The notes under the pieces were generated by a model. That model made no database searches. It was not told where the DNA came from and saw only the letters and a list, made by a program, of their open reading frames with translations. A stretch of 64,000 nt of DNA, from assembly GCA_016715405.1 (NCBI GenBank), contig JADKAE010000014.1:62001-126000 (forward strand), in the 5' to 3' direction. Position 1 is the first letter of the stretch. The number at the start of each line of letters is the position of its first letter. A program made the translations under genes and the position numbers. Shown here piece after piece: positions 18,334 to 27,811 of this stretch. The DNA comes from Saprospiraceae bacterium. GTDB lineage: Bacteria > Bacteroidota > Bacteroidia > Chitinophagales > Saprospiraceae.

Positions 18334-19478
18334 TTACTGAGCCAAAGCTTTCCCTTCCTCCAGCATTTTCACAGAAGCTTCCAGGTTGCGTTTATTCACG
18401 TCGTCGGGCGCTTGTCCGAGGGCGATTTTGGCGTGTTTGAGGGCATTTTTGAGGTCGCCCATCGCTGAATAGCCGCGCATCAGTCCCACATGGGTGGGCC
18501 AGGTATCTCCATTTTTCTGGAAATTCTTTTCAAAAACACCCATAGCTTCCTTGTACTTTTTTGGTTGAGAAGCTGTCGGCCGTAGCCGTGCATTTCCATT
18601 ATAGTGGCATTATCGAGTGCGGCGGCCATTATTTTGTCGGCTTCGGCCATATTCCCTTTTTTGCGATGCAGGCCGGCCTGGGTTGATAGGGCTGCAAATG
18701 ATTTTACGCCGCCGAGGTTGGGGTCGGTAGCAGTGGTTACCCAAACCAGCGCTTCATCCAGATTTACGTCGTTGTTGAGGCACCATTGGGCGCCGGCGAT
18801 GAGGCTGGGCGGATCGAAGCCCATACCGCCGCTGAGTTGGCTTTGAATAGAAGCAAGTGTAGTGCTTTTGAGGTCGACTTCCACCTTAAACGGAATACGC
18901 CAGTGCTCCCATTCCAAGGCCACAACAACGGAGCGGTCCGTATGGTCGGCGAAAGTGTAATCGAGGCGTTCGCGACTTTGCGGCAGGTTTTTTTGCTGGC
19001 GCACCGTGACGCGCAATACGTCCAGTTCGGGTTTGTAAAAATAGCTACCCCACTCCGTCGTATTTTTAGAAAAAATAAGCGTACAGGAATCGGGGTATAG
19101 GGCGATAAAAAAGGCGTATTTGCCGGCGGGCAGTTTTTTGCCTTCGATCATCACGTCGGTAGAAAACGAGAGGGTGGTGCATTCGTTGGCCCCGGCGCGC
19201 CAGGGCGATTCGGTATAGGAGCCGAAGCCCAGCACGGTAAAACCATAGTGGGCTACCGGTGTGCCCCATATTTTGCCTTCGCGGCCTTTAACTCCCGGTG
19301 AGTTCCAGCGGATTTCGATGTCGGTGACGCCTACGCGGCGTCCTGCCATACATTTGTGATTGACGCCGGCATCGGGCAGGGCGAGCATTTGGGCGAAAGC
19401 GCCGGGCAAGGATAAAAATAATGCAGATAAAAGGAGAAAAGCGATTTTTCTCCACCGTGGTTGGTGTTGAACAGTCAT
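18334..19478 (-). CDS. DUF2911 protein with C-terminal TPR-like tail (one frame break)
   Basis: About 380 residues when one base is restored in the A6 run near 18566, so that NQKKYKEAMGVFEKNF continues into GDTWPTHVGLMRGYSAMGD. An N-terminal signal peptide (LLSALFLSLPGAFAQ) precedes a DUF2911 region. That region has TDIEIRWNSPGVKGREGKIWG, VPAGKYAFF-like, LIFSKNTTEWGSYFYKPELD and WEHWRIPFKVEVD segments. TPR-like helices (ALKHAKIALGQAPDD) end it. DUF2911 proteins are periplasmic Bacteroidota proteins of unknown role. The shifted tail matches what the family carries, supporting a sequencing error. Confidence 0.8.
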
Positions 19479-19630
19479 TGGTGATTGATTTAGGTGATTA
19501 AATATTGGGTGAAATTAGTGAAAATTCGGATTTTAGGCTTCGGAATTAGGGTTACTATACCGTTTTGATTTAGAACCCTTATTCGACAGAATACCATAAC
19601 TGCTTAAAAGCAATTCAAAATCCATAACAA

Positions 19631-20293
19631 ATGAAAACTGATTATTGGGAAAAACTAGAGCCAGAAGATTTACCACATTTATAATCGGGCGGTTGGCAAA
19701 GACAATCTATTTAGTAATGATGGTAATTACCAATTCTTCCTAGAGAAATGGAGATTTTACCTTCCATATTTGGATGTTTACATCTATTGTCTTATGCCTA
19801 ATCATTTTCATTTTCTGGCAAAAGTAAAATCCTTCACGTTTGAATTGGAGCAACATTGCCGTAAGCAAAAAACCTCAAAAAGTATGTTATTTATAGAGGG
19901 AAAGCTAACGTATTCCGAATATTTGGTAGATCAGTTCAAAGATTGTTTAGCTGTTATGCATTGGCCTATAACAAGCAACAGGGGAGACATGGAACGCTTT
20001 TTCAAAAGAGGTTTAAGCGGATTTCAGTGAAAAATGAAGCTAAATTGCATTACCTGCTGGCCTATATACATCATAATCCGATTCACCATAACTTTTGCGC
20101 CTCTTATGATTCGTGGGTGTATTCATCTTGGGGGGAATATCAAAATTTGCACCATCCATCTATCGTCAACAGGGAAGAGGTTCTGAGATGGTTTGATGCC
20201 GAAAAGGATAAAGCGCTGGAAAGGCTTATTCAATTTCACCGTGATTTCCGAGTTGACAAAAAAATGGAGAATGAGACGCTGGAAGAGGATTAA
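19631..20293 (+). mobile_element. REP-associated HUH (Y1) transposase gene (frame breaks)
   Basis: From ATG 19631 the restored frame reads YNRAVGKDNLFSNDGNYQFF, then CLMPNHFHFLAKV (the HUH metal site), then TLFQKRFKRI and LLAYIHHNPIHH. The catalytic tyrosine candidate lies in the ALAYNKQQG segment. This pattern is typical of REP-associated tyrosine transposases (RAYTs). At least two indels (near 19676 and 19945) break it. An 86-bp palindromic repeat array begins 22 bases after the stop, as expected for RAYT with its REP targets. Whether the gene is active depends on the frame breaks being errors. Confidence 0.8.
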
Positions 20294-20314
20294 ACAAGGC
20301 CTACAGAGAAATCA

Positions 20315-20654
20315 CGTTTACTAAACCTCCAAGGTTTAGTAAACGTTGATAAACGTGGAAGACATAGATATCTATGAATACAGAGCCTACAAAGAAATCA
20401 CGTTTACTAAACCTCCAAGGTTTAACGTTAGTGGAACCTGAAAAAAATCACGTTTACTAAACCTCCAAGGTTTAGTAAACGTTGATAAACGTGGAAGACA
20501 TAGATATCTATGAATACAGAGCCTACAAAGAAATCACGTTTACTAAACCTCCAAGGTTTAGTAAACGTTGATAAACGTGGAAGACATAGATATCTATGAT
20601 ATACAGAGCCTACAAAGAAATCACGTTTACTAAACCTCCAAGGTTTAGTAAACG
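20315..20654. repeat. Palindromic repeat array, ~86-bp period
   Basis: The palindrome has arms CGTTTACTAAACCT and AGGTTTAGTAAACG around CCA. It occurs at 20315-20345, 20451-20481, 20537-20567 and 20624-20654, plus a truncated copy at 20401-20427. Each full unit also holds a second palindrome, CATAGATATCTATG. Spacing is 86-87 bases with conserved spacers, so it is a tandem array rather than CRISPR. It directly follows the HUH transposase gene. Confidence 0.88.
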
Positions 20655-20665
20655 TTGACAGGTGT

Positions 20666-21445
20666 CTATGGATTGGCAATCAGCTCTTCGAGATTAAGTT
20701 CTGCCAGGGATTCCACCACGAGGTCGGGGCTATAGGCAAATTTTCTGAGGTGTTCGCGTTTGGTGACGCCTGAAAGCGTCAGGATAGTGCGGAAACCCAC
20801 TTGTTTGCCGCCCATGATGTCTGTGGTCATCGTATCGCCGATAATGATCGTTTCTTCGGAGGCCAGTCCGATTTTTTTGCGGGCCACCCGCATCATTACG
20901 GGGCTGGGTTTGCCCACTGAAAAGGCCTGGATGCCTGTGGCTTCTTCTATCATCGCTACGATAGCTTTGATGCCCAGGTTGGCCCAGCCTTTCTTTTTAG
21001 GAGAGGGGTCGAGGTTGGTGGCTACGAATTTTGCGCCTTCCAAAATGAATTCCACGGCGTTGTTGACCATTTCGAGGGTGAAATTCCGTCCTTCTCCGAC
21101 GACGACGAAGTCGGGTTTTTGCATTACCAGCGAATATCCATACTCGTGCAAACTGTTGATCAATCCGCCTTCGCCGAGCACATATGCGGTGCCGTTGGGT
21201 TTTTGGTGCGCGAGAAACCAACCCGTGGCCATGGCGCTGGTGAATACGTCGCTTTCTTCTGCTTCTATGCCCAGTCCGGCCAGTTTGTTGACTACATCGC
21301 GCGGTGTGCGCTGGCTATTATTGGTGATAAATAAAAAAGGGATTTGTCGTTTTTTCAATTTGGCAATAAAATGATCGGCGCCGGGAATAAGTTCATTGCC
21401 GCTGTAAATTACGCCGTCCATATCAATAAGAAATCCTTTAGCCAT
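20666..21445 (-). CDS. HAD-IIA family phosphatase, NagD-like
   Basis: 259 residues, intact. HAD motif I is DMDGVIYSG near residue 8, motif II ITNNSQRT, motif III Lys in VGKPSPVMM, and motif IV GDTMTTDI. The C2-type cap lies between motifs II and III, as in NagD and p-nitrophenyl phosphatases. These cytosolic enzymes dephosphorylate small metabolites such as nucleotides or sugar phosphates; the substrate cannot be told from sequence. It ends just beside the palindromic repeat array. Confidence 0.9.
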   Translation of the reverse strand: MAKGFLIDMDGVIYSGNELIPGADHFIAKLKKRQIPFLFITNNSQRTPRDVVNKLAGLGIEAEESDVFTSAMATGWFLAHQKPNGTAYVLGEGGLINSLHEYGYSLVMQKPDFVVVGEGRNFTLEMVNNAVEFILEGAKFVATNLDPSPKKKGWANLGIKAIVAMIEEATGIQAFSVGKPSPVMMRVARKKIGLASEETIIIGDTMTTDIMGGKQVGFRTILTLSGVTKREHLRKFAYSPDLVVESLAELNLEELIANP

Positions 21446-21466
21446 ATTGTTTAGTTGTTTAATTAA

Positions 21467-21594
21467 GAATGACGAATGACGAATGACGAATGACGAATGA
21501 CGAATATTTTTTAATTAAAAATAATTTAATTCATTAACAATTGATTATTAGTTCGTAATTAAACATTCGTAATTCGTAATTAAAAATTCGTAAT
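21467..21594. repeat. ACGAAT/ATTCGT tandem-word hairpin
   Basis: The left arm (21467-21505) is tandem GAATGACGA words. The right arm (21551-21594) is ATTCGTAATT words, with an AT-rich centre. ACGAAT and ATTCGT pair, so a transcript can fold back. It lies between the MFS stop and the HAD start, both on the minus strand. Confidence 0.6.
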
Positions 21595-21597
21595 TCC

Positions 21598-22920
21598 CTA
21601 AGCCGTCAATTGCTTCTCCAAATCTTCCAGTGAAACGCCTTTTGTTTCCGGCATCATTCGCCACACAAAAATCAATTGCAGGAACATCATAAAGGCAAAA
21701 AAGCCAAAAACCGGCGCTGCACCGATAAGGGTAAATAAAACCGGTACCAGCGAGGGGATAGCTGCTGCCAGCACCCAATGCACAGAGCTGCCGAATGCTT
21801 GTCCGTTGGCGCGCAAATGGTTGGGAAATATTTCAGATATAAACACCCATATTACCGTACCCTGACCAATGGCATGGGCGGCAATGAACAAAAACAGGAA
21901 GATGGGTACGGCCATGCCTTTGATATTCATTTCAAAGGCCAGGGCGACAAGAGAAAGCGATATAATATAACCCACCGAGCCGATATACATAAGCTGCTTA
22001 CGGCCAAAACGATCAATGAGCGATAAGCCGACAAGGGTGAAAATCAGGTTGGTGATACCAATGCGCACGCTGCTAAGGAGCGCCGAGGTTTTTTCCAGAC
22101 CCGCAATGTCGAAGGTACGGGGGGCGTAGTACAAAAAGGCAGTGATACCTGAAAATTGATTAAAAAATGCCACCAAAAATGCCAGCATCAAGGGGAAGCG
22201 GTACCGCCTGCTGAAAATAGTATCCCCATTATCCGCCTCTTTATGGTCGGCCACGATCCGGTGCATTTCTGTTTCTACATCCATACCCGGGTCGATCAAT
22301 CGAAGTGTTTTTGCCGTCGCTTCCCGGTCGTGTTTTTTTACCAATAACCAGCGAGGACTTTCGGGCACTGTTATTACCATTATCGTATAAATGAGGGCCG
22401 GGAAGGCTTCCACGCCAAGCATCCAGCGCCAGGACTCATGCTGAATACCACTCAGGAGGTAGTTTGACAAAAATGCGACGAGTATACCAAATACGATATT
22501 GAACTGGTAAAGGGCTACGAGCTTGCCCCTGTTTCCTGCCGGTGCAATTTCAGAGATATAAGCCGGCGCAGCTATGGTAGAAGCCCCTACGCCCAACCCA
22601 CCCAAAAACCTGAAAAAGGCAAAAGTCCAGGGTTCGTTGGATAAGGCAGAGCCCACCGCGGATACAAAATAAAATACGCCAATCCAAAAGAGGGTCTTTT
22701 TTCGCCCCAGCCTGTCGGTGGGTATACCTCCCAAAAGTGCGCCTATTACCGTTCCCCAAAGCGCCGATGACATCACCACGAATCCATGGAATACCTCTCC
22801 TCGTGGCCAAAGCGCTTGTAGCGACAGGTCGGCGCCTGAAATAACTACGGTATCAAATCCAAATAAAAACCCAGCCAGCGCGACCGTAATAGACCAAAAG
22901 AAGATTTTGCGGTGATTCAT
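21598..22920 (-). CDS. Sugar-porter family MFS transporter
   Basis: 440 residues from ATG 22920 (MNHRKIFF); the frame is open further upstream, but that part covers promoter sequence. Twelve membrane spans are apparent. Sugar-porter signatures: FGFDTVVISG in TM1, DRLGRKKT after TM2, PESPRWLL before the central loop, DRFGRK after TM8, and ETKGVSLEDLE at the C-terminus. It likely moves a hexose or polyol with protons across the inner membrane. A TATATTTG -7 box sits 20 bases upstream of the start. Confidence 0.93.
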   Translation of the reverse strand: MNHRKIFFWSITVALAGFLFGFDTVVISGADLSLQALWPRGEVFHGFVVMSSALWGTVIGALLGGIPTDRLGRKKTLFWIGVFYFVSAVGSALSNEPWTFAFFRFLGGLGVGASTIAAPAYISEIAPAGNRGKLVALYQFNIVFGILVAFLSNYLLSGIQHESWRWMLGVEAFPALIYTIMVITVPESPRWLLVKKHDREATAKTLRLIDPGMDVETEMHRIVADHKEADNGDTIFSRRYRFPLMLAFLVAFFNQFSGITAFLYYAPRTFDIAGLEKTSALLSSVRIGITNLIFTLVGLSLIDRFGRKQLMYIGSVGYIISLSLVALAFEMNIKGMAVPIFLFLFIAAHAIGQGTVIWVFISEIFPNHLRANGQAFGSSVHWVLAAAIPSLVPVLFTLIGAAPVFGFFAFMMFLQLIFVWRMMPETKGVSLEDLEKQLTA

Positions 22921-22940
22921 ACGTTCCGTTTTTTCTACCG

Positions 22941-22948
22941 CAAATATA
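22941..22948 (-). promoter_or_regulatory. -7 promoter box TATATTTG for the MFS gene
   Basis: A perfect match to the Bacteroidota TAnnTTTG box on the minus strand, 20 bases before the start codon at 22920. Confidence 0.55.
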
Positions 22949-22958
22949 TATATCCGGT

Positions 22959-23408
22959 TTAATAGCCGGGTATATCCTCGATAAATTCGAACGATTCTTT
23001 GTGGTAGTCCATCCGGCAGCAATAACTGACCGGGCCGTTGGTGACAGCCAGATAAGGCACTTGCAAAGGCAGATTATAGGTGGCTATTTGCCGAAAGGTG
23101 ACCTGTGTGATGGGCACATGGGGCGCCTTGCATTCTATGAGCAGAAAAGGCCGCATATGTGCATCAAAAACGAGCACGTCGCATCGTTTGTATATTCCAT
23201 TGACTTCCAAACCGCGCTCTACCGCGATCCTGTTTTTGTTGTATTGTTTTTCAAGCAGCAAGTACTGCAGAATGAGTTGCCTGACGGTCTCCTCCGGTTG
23301 CAAGACGACCCAGCTGCGCCTGATTACATCGAAGATAAGGCGCTTGCCCGCTTCGGTTTTTAATTGCAGCAGGTGCTGGTATTGCAGCAGGGGGAGGTCG
23401 AGTTGCAT
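22959..23408 (-). CDS. HSDR_N-type (restriction type I R-subunit N-terminal) domain protein
   Basis: 149 residues from ATG 23408 (MQLDLPLLQYQ). The open frame upstream is only translated tandem repeat (EQRTENR), so I place the start here. Conserved pieces include ETVRQLILQYLLLEKQY, ERGLEVNGIYKRCDVLVFD and PFLLIECKAPH. These form a PD-(D/E)xK-like core with Asp in CDVLVFD and Glu-Cys-Lys. Such stand-alone HSDR_N proteins are common in Bacteroidota, are not part of a restriction operon, and have no established role. No hsdM/S or helicase partner is present here. Confidence 0.8.
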   Translation of the reverse strand: MQLDLPLLQYQHLLQLKTEAGKRLIFDVIRRSWVVLQPEETVRQLILQYLLLEKQYNKNRIAVERGLEVNGIYKRCDVLVFDAHMRPFLLIECKAPHVPITQVTFRQIATYNLPLQVPYLAVTNGPVSYCCRMDYHKESFEFIEDIPGY

Positions 23409-23540
23409 TCTCTGTTCTCTGTTCTCTGTTCTCTGTTCTCTGTTCTCTGTTCTCTGTTCTCTGTTCTCTGTTCTCTGTTCAGGTAAACTAGCAAAGATAA
23501 TGAACGGAGAACGGAGAACAGAGAACCGACAACCGACAAC
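23408..23540. repeat. TTCTCTG tandem-word hairpin
   Basis: About ten copies of TTCTCTG (23408-23480) are followed by a short spacer and complementary words (GAACGGAGAACGGAGAAC and CAGAGAAC), then CCGACAACCGACAACC up to 23540. It separates the start of the HSDR_N gene from the stop of the fusion gene. Confidence 0.75.
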
Positions 23541-23545
23541 CGGTT

Positions 23546-26073
23546 TCATTCATACCTTCCCCTCCCCGAGCGGTCAATAATCGTCGAACTGGCCTGCTGG
23601 GTGCCCTGCACAGTGATATCGAGCACATTGACATGAGGCGGGCGCGTAGCGATATACAAAATAGCATCCGCTACATCGGAAGCGCTCAACGGTTTGAAGT
23701 CGCTGTAAATGTTGGCTTTTTCAGCGTCGCCGTCGAAGCGAACGAGGGCAAATTCGGTTTCTTCTACATGAGCGGGGCTGACCTGGCTCACCCGCACGTT
23801 GTGCGTATGCAGGTCGATGCGCATGGCTGAAGTCAGCGCGTCTACGGCAAACTTGGTAGCGCAATAGACATTGCCCTTGGGGTAAACTTCTTTGCCGGCC
23901 GTGGAGCCCAGATTGATCACGTGTCCGCTGCCCCGGGCCACCATGCCGGGCGTGACGGCGCGTGTGAGGTAACGCAGGCCTTTGATATTGGTGTCGATCA
24001 TTTCTTCCCAATGCTCCAGGCTGCCTTCGTAGATGGGAGAGAGCCCTTTTGCTTTTCCGGCATTGTTGATCAAATATCGATGTCGGCCCATTCGCCGCTC
24101 AGGCTGTCAATGGCTGCTTGTACGGCCTGGACCTCGCGTACGTCAAAACACAATTTTTCTACTTCGGCCTCAAAAGTATCGTGCAAATGGTTTTGGAGTT
24201 CATCGAGTCGTTCATGCCGGCGACCGGTGATAATCACGCGGAAACCTTCGGCGGCAAAGCGCTCAGCGGTGGCTTTTCCTATGCCCGACGTAGCGCCCGT
24301 GATCAGCACGGTTTTTCCGGCTCCCTGTTTTGGCGCCGGTGGTTCGGGCTCCGGTGCCGGCTCCGGTTCGGGCTGTTTGGCTTCTTCTTCCCTGATACGC
24401 AACAATTCTTCCAGCTTCGAGATCGTATTTTTCAGCGCATCGATCACATGGTGCTCTTCCAGGTTGATATTTGATGCAACCGCCGGAATGGCCATGGAGG
24501 CAGGGGCCTCAAAGTAAAATGCCTGGTCGTTTTCGGGGGTTTTTAGTTCCGGGTTATTAACGGCGGCTTTCTGGTAAGCCTCATAAGCTTGCTCGAATTT
24601 GCCTTGCTGGTGATATAGCAGGGCAAGGTCATACCATGCAAAGGGGTGATCGGGTTGCACATCGAGCGTTCGCCCGAAGTATTTGGCTGCTTTCTTGGGT
24701 TTGCCGAGTGCTTCGCCAAGGAGCAGGGCGTATTGATAAGAGGCATCGCTGTGTTTGGGATTGGCTTTCAGCGCTTTTTTGAAGGCTTTTGCCGCTTTTG
24801 CCTGGCTGCCTTCAAAATGGTTTACCAGCAACATGCCCAAGCGGAAATACACATCCGGATATGCGGGGTTCTTTTCCGCCAGTTTTTCGTAATACAGAAG
24901 AGCCTGATCGAAATTTCCGTCAATTTCTTTCAGTTCGGCCAGCAGAAAATAAGCATTTTCATTTTCAGGGTCTAAATCGAGCAGTTGAAGCAACTGCTTG
25001 CCGGCAGTTTCGTGGTCCTGAACATTGTGTGCCAGCATTAGGGCGTAGTGATAGCGAAGGTCAGCGACCTGGGGGTGCGACTCGATGGCGTTGGCGAGGC
25101 GGTGTAGCGCTTCATCCGTCCTGCCCTCATCGGCGGCTTTCCAGCTTTGCTGAATGAGGTCGTTGAGTTCGGGGGTGAGTTCTTGCGGAGAAGCTTTTCC
25201 GAGAAAAGTGTCGTCTTCGAGTTCGTCGTCTTCTTCGTCAACCTCCCCGGTATCGTGCGTAATAGCAATCAATTCCTCCGTATGTGCTTCGCCGGGGGTA
25301 GATTGTAATTCTTCTATGGGCAACACAGGTTCTTCTGCAGGTTGGGTGGGTTCGAAAGCCGGCGCCGGTTCGCCTTCGGGTATAGATTCTACCAGGGGTT
25401 CTTCCATAATCGCGGCAGGGGTTTCTTCGATAATTGGCTCAGCAGGCTGTCGCATGCGGTCTTGCAGGCGCAGGCGCTTGAACTTGTCCCATGCTTCGGG
25501 CGCCGATACGAAGCGGAAAAAAGCATCAAAATCGTTGGCTTCGAGTTGTTCGAGGGTAAGGTGTGGAATAGAGCGCAAAACGCGGAGGAATTCGCCGGCT
25601 TCGCTCGATATATCTCGCATCACTTTCAGGTGATCATTGAAGACATCTTCGTCGATATCTTTGAGATGCCTTTTTTGGCGGCGCAGATCGAGGTATTGGT
25701 CTTGCCAGAAATTGATGTATTGGATAATATCGCTTACGCGGTCGAAGTGCGTGATTACTTTGACCATCTTGTTGGCGGTCTCATCGTAGGCCTGGCCGTC
25801 GATAATAATGGGCAGAATCTGGCTCCGCTTGTCCTGCAGCATTTGCAATCCGCGGTGCATGCAAGACACCGTTTTGAGGAAGTTGTCGCTAACGATCAGT
25901 ATGATGGGCCCTGTAAATGGGCGCAGACGGTCGGCCAGCGGGGAATCGGGTTGGTTTTTATTGCCGTAGATGTGTTCTATGTGATCTACGACGCCGCTTA
26001 GTTGTTTTTCAAGCGCTTCGGCTACATTATTATTTTCAATGCAATAAGCCAGCGCGATGGTTTTTACGTTCAT
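23546..26073 (-). CDS. TIR-like - TPR - short-chain dehydrogenase fusion (one frame break)
   Basis: About 840 residues. One uninterrupted frame (26073 to about 24073) holds a TIR-like N-terminus (KTIALAYCIENNNVAEALE, then GPIILIVSDNFLKTVSC) and an acidic Pro/Glu-rich linker. Several TPRs follow (AYFLLAELKEIDGNFDQAL and onward). Last comes an SDR nucleotide-binding start (KTVLITGATSGIGKATAERF). After one missing T near 24075 the SDR continues: DILINNAGKAKG, Ser in NLGSTAG, Tyr-x3-Lys in VYCATK. Where TIR NADases carry a Glu, CMHRGLQML has Arg/Gly, so NADase activity looks lost. The SDR has a full Ser-Tyr-Lys set and should be an NAD(P)-dependent oxidoreductase. The fusion is physically in one frame. 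Confidence 0.8.
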
Positions 26074-26195
26074 AACAATTTTTTTGTGTGGCGTCAGGCA
26101 GTGTGTCAGGACTTACAGGGGCCAAACTGCCTTTTATACACCGGGATGGATGACATTTTCAAAGTATACTGTTCACTTTCAAAGTTGTTTCGATT

Positions 26196-27017
26196 TTATT
26201 GATCGATTTTATTGGGGCGCTTAGCCGACCAGATAGTGCGCATATCATTTCCCGAACGAAAAGATCCTATCATGGCGCCATCGGGTGTTAGTTTTGCTTC
26301 ATAAAGGAGAGCTTGTGTTCCGTCAAATCGCGAGAGGTATAATTTGTCGGCTTGAATGGTGCCTTCCAGATTGTGATACACGCCCAATTCCGTTTTGAAA
26401 GAACCGGTGAGGTAATTTCCCTGCTGCTTAAAATCGGCGACGGCAGGATACGGATTGTCAGTATCCAGTCCGAGCGTAGCTTCCCAAAGTCCGGTGACGT
26501 CACCAACAGGTGTTTTTCGCAGCGCGGTAAAGCGGTAGTTGTCACCCTGCCAGGCCACAAAATGGATGCGGTAATTTTCTTTGTTGGTGACGATCCAGTC
26601 GCCTTCCATGATATTTTCTTCAAAAATGGCGCGGATATACGAATTGCCGGCAGGGAAGGGGATGATAACGGTATCCTTCGCCGTTCTGCGATCCCTTCCT
26701 ATAATAATATTATCCGCACGGATTACTTCATCACCGTTTTTTATCTCGATGTGGAATTTGTCGGGGGTATCGTATTTGACCTCGAAATTGAAGGGCAGTT
26801 CGCCTTCTGTGACTTCGTCAAACGTTAAGTTGAGCTTTTCGGGAAGCGGTTTGCCTTTGGGATTGGGCGTAACCGGATTGTTTTCCAGCTGCAACACAGC
26901 CCGCCAGATGCCTGGAGGAAGCCCGGAATACGTATTGTCTACTACAAGGCAACGCGAAAAAACGAGCGTACCTGCTACCGCAATCAGGATTAGCTGTGCG
27001 ATACGTTGTATTTGCAT
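26196..27017 (-). CDS. Putative lipoprotein resembling the N-terminal half of TlpA-like envelope proteins
   Basis: 273 residues from the Met at 27017 (MQIQRIAQLIL); the longer start adds ten residues that spoil the signal sequence. Lipobox LVFSRC. Body is beta-rich: GIWRAVLQLENN, DTVIIPFPAGNSYIRAIF, GLWEATLGLDTDNPYPAVAD, GNYLTGSFKTELG, LYLSRFDGTQALLYEAKL, MIGSFRSGN. The same arrangement occurs in front of thioredoxin-like TlpA domains in Bacteroidota, but no thioredoxin domain or CxxC is here. An envelope role is inferred. It follows the neighbouring gene by 13 bases, suggesting one transcript. Confidence 0.65.
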   Translation of the reverse strand: MQIQRIAQLILIAVAGTLVFSRCLVVDNTYSGLPPGIWRAVLQLENNPVTPNPKGKPLPEKLNLTFDEVTEGELPFNFEVKYDTPDKFHIEIKNGDEVIRADNIIIGRDRRTAKDTVIIPFPAGNSYIRAIFEENIMEGDWIVTNKENYRIHFVAWQGDNYRFTALRKTPVGDVTGLWEATLGLDTDNPYPAVADFKQQGNYLTGSFKTELGVYHNLEGTIQADKLYLSRFDGTQALLYEAKLTPDGAMIGSFRSGNDMRTIWSAKRPNKIDQ

Positions 27018-27030
27018 GCGATTGGGGCGC

Positions 27031-27567
27031 TTAGTTAGTCTTATCACCTATAAAATATTGGTCTTTATGTTTGAACAATACATTGAACGTGGTCAGACTG
27101 CCGTAAATACGCGTGATATACTGCTGCAGGTTGACTTTTTCTTCGTCGTCGAGGTTGCTGCTGTTGATGCGTTGTTCCATCACTCTGAGCCTGTCTCTTA
27201 CCATAACGATTTTATGGAAAAAGGTTTCAATGGGAATTTCTTTTTCTTTGAGTTCGGTATCACCCGGACGCAAAATCATCACGCCGTCTTTCCAGCGTTC
27301 TCCTAATGGTACCTCTTCCGTAATATCTGAAAAAGCCCGCAAGATTTTGATCAGCGATTTTTCGGCATCTGAAAAGGAGAGGGTCTCTTCGGGTATTACG
27401 GCGTCAATGATTTCCCATTTGTCGTATTCTTTGCCTACCTGTTTGATGCCGTACATCATAAAACAAACTTCGTAAGCTGCGCGGTGCAATCTGATGACTA
27501 CGCCGTCGCCGTATGCCGGATGGCGCACCCTGGAGCCGATACCCAACAACTTATCCTGCTCGCTCAT
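27031..27567 (-). CDS. Conserved Bacteroidota hypothetical with a Tudor/CarD-like N-terminus
   Basis: 178 residues from ATG 27567 (MSEQDKLLGIG). The N-terminal GSRVRHPAYGDGVVIRLHRAAYEVCF is the short SH3/Tudor-like barrel pattern (G-x-V-x-H-x-x-x-G-x-G) found at UvrD C-termini and in CarD-like proteins, where it contacts RNA polymerase. The C-terminal half is helical (FFHKIVMVRDRLRVMEQRI, LDDEEKVNLQQYITRIYGSL) with coiled-coil character. A regulatory or RNA-polymerase-binding role is only suggested. The downstream lipoprotein gene begins 13 bases later. Confidence 0.68.
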   Translation of the reverse strand: MSEQDKLLGIGSRVRHPAYGDGVVIRLHRAAYEVCFMMYGIKQVGKEYDKWEIIDAVIPEETLSFSDAEKSLIKILRAFSDITEEVPLGERWKDGVMILRPGDTELKEKEIPIETFFHKIVMVRDRLRVMEQRINSSNLDDEEKVNLQQYITRIYGSLTTFNVLFKHKDQYFIGDKTN

Positions 27568-27606
27568 AGCGTTTTTTAGTTTGAATTCGAACGAATAAAT
27601 AAGCAA

Positions 27607-27811
27607 TCTATTATGCGCTTACGCTTCAAGCGGCCCCAAGTTAGAGAAAAATGTTAAAAAAGTGGAAGGGCGTCTATTCCCGTTTTAAGATATTTGTATT
27701 TTTATAATAAAAAATTACTCAGTTAGAATTTTCTTGTAATTTTTTTGTAATCAAATTTAAAAACAATCGGATAGCCAAATCCGGAAAAACAAATTTGGCT
27801 AACATTGCCGG
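27607..27811. other. Divergent promoter region upstream of hemE
   Basis: AT-rich with poly-T runs; it holds the hairpin at 27772-27801. No coding signal is seen. Confidence 0.5.
27772..27801 (+). promoter_or_regulatory. Hairpin/dyad immediately upstream of hemE
   Basis: TAGCCAAAT (27772-27780) and ATTTGGCTA (27793-27801) are perfect inverted arms with a 12-base loop, ending 10 bases before the hemE ATG. It could be an operator or a hairpin hiding the ribosome-binding region. Confidence 0.5.

Noticed and set aside
20315..20654. Regularly spaced palindromes resembling a CRISPR array
   Set aside because: The sequence between palindromes is the same in each unit, so there are no unique spacers, and no cas genes are present. 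It is a tandem repeat next to a HUH transposase.
23409..23549. N-terminal extension of the HSDR_N protein with EQRTENR repeats
   Set aside because: The frame is open only because the 7-base word TTCTCTG has no stops. The family begins at the MQLDLPLLQYQ start, and the word also forms a hairpin with its complement.
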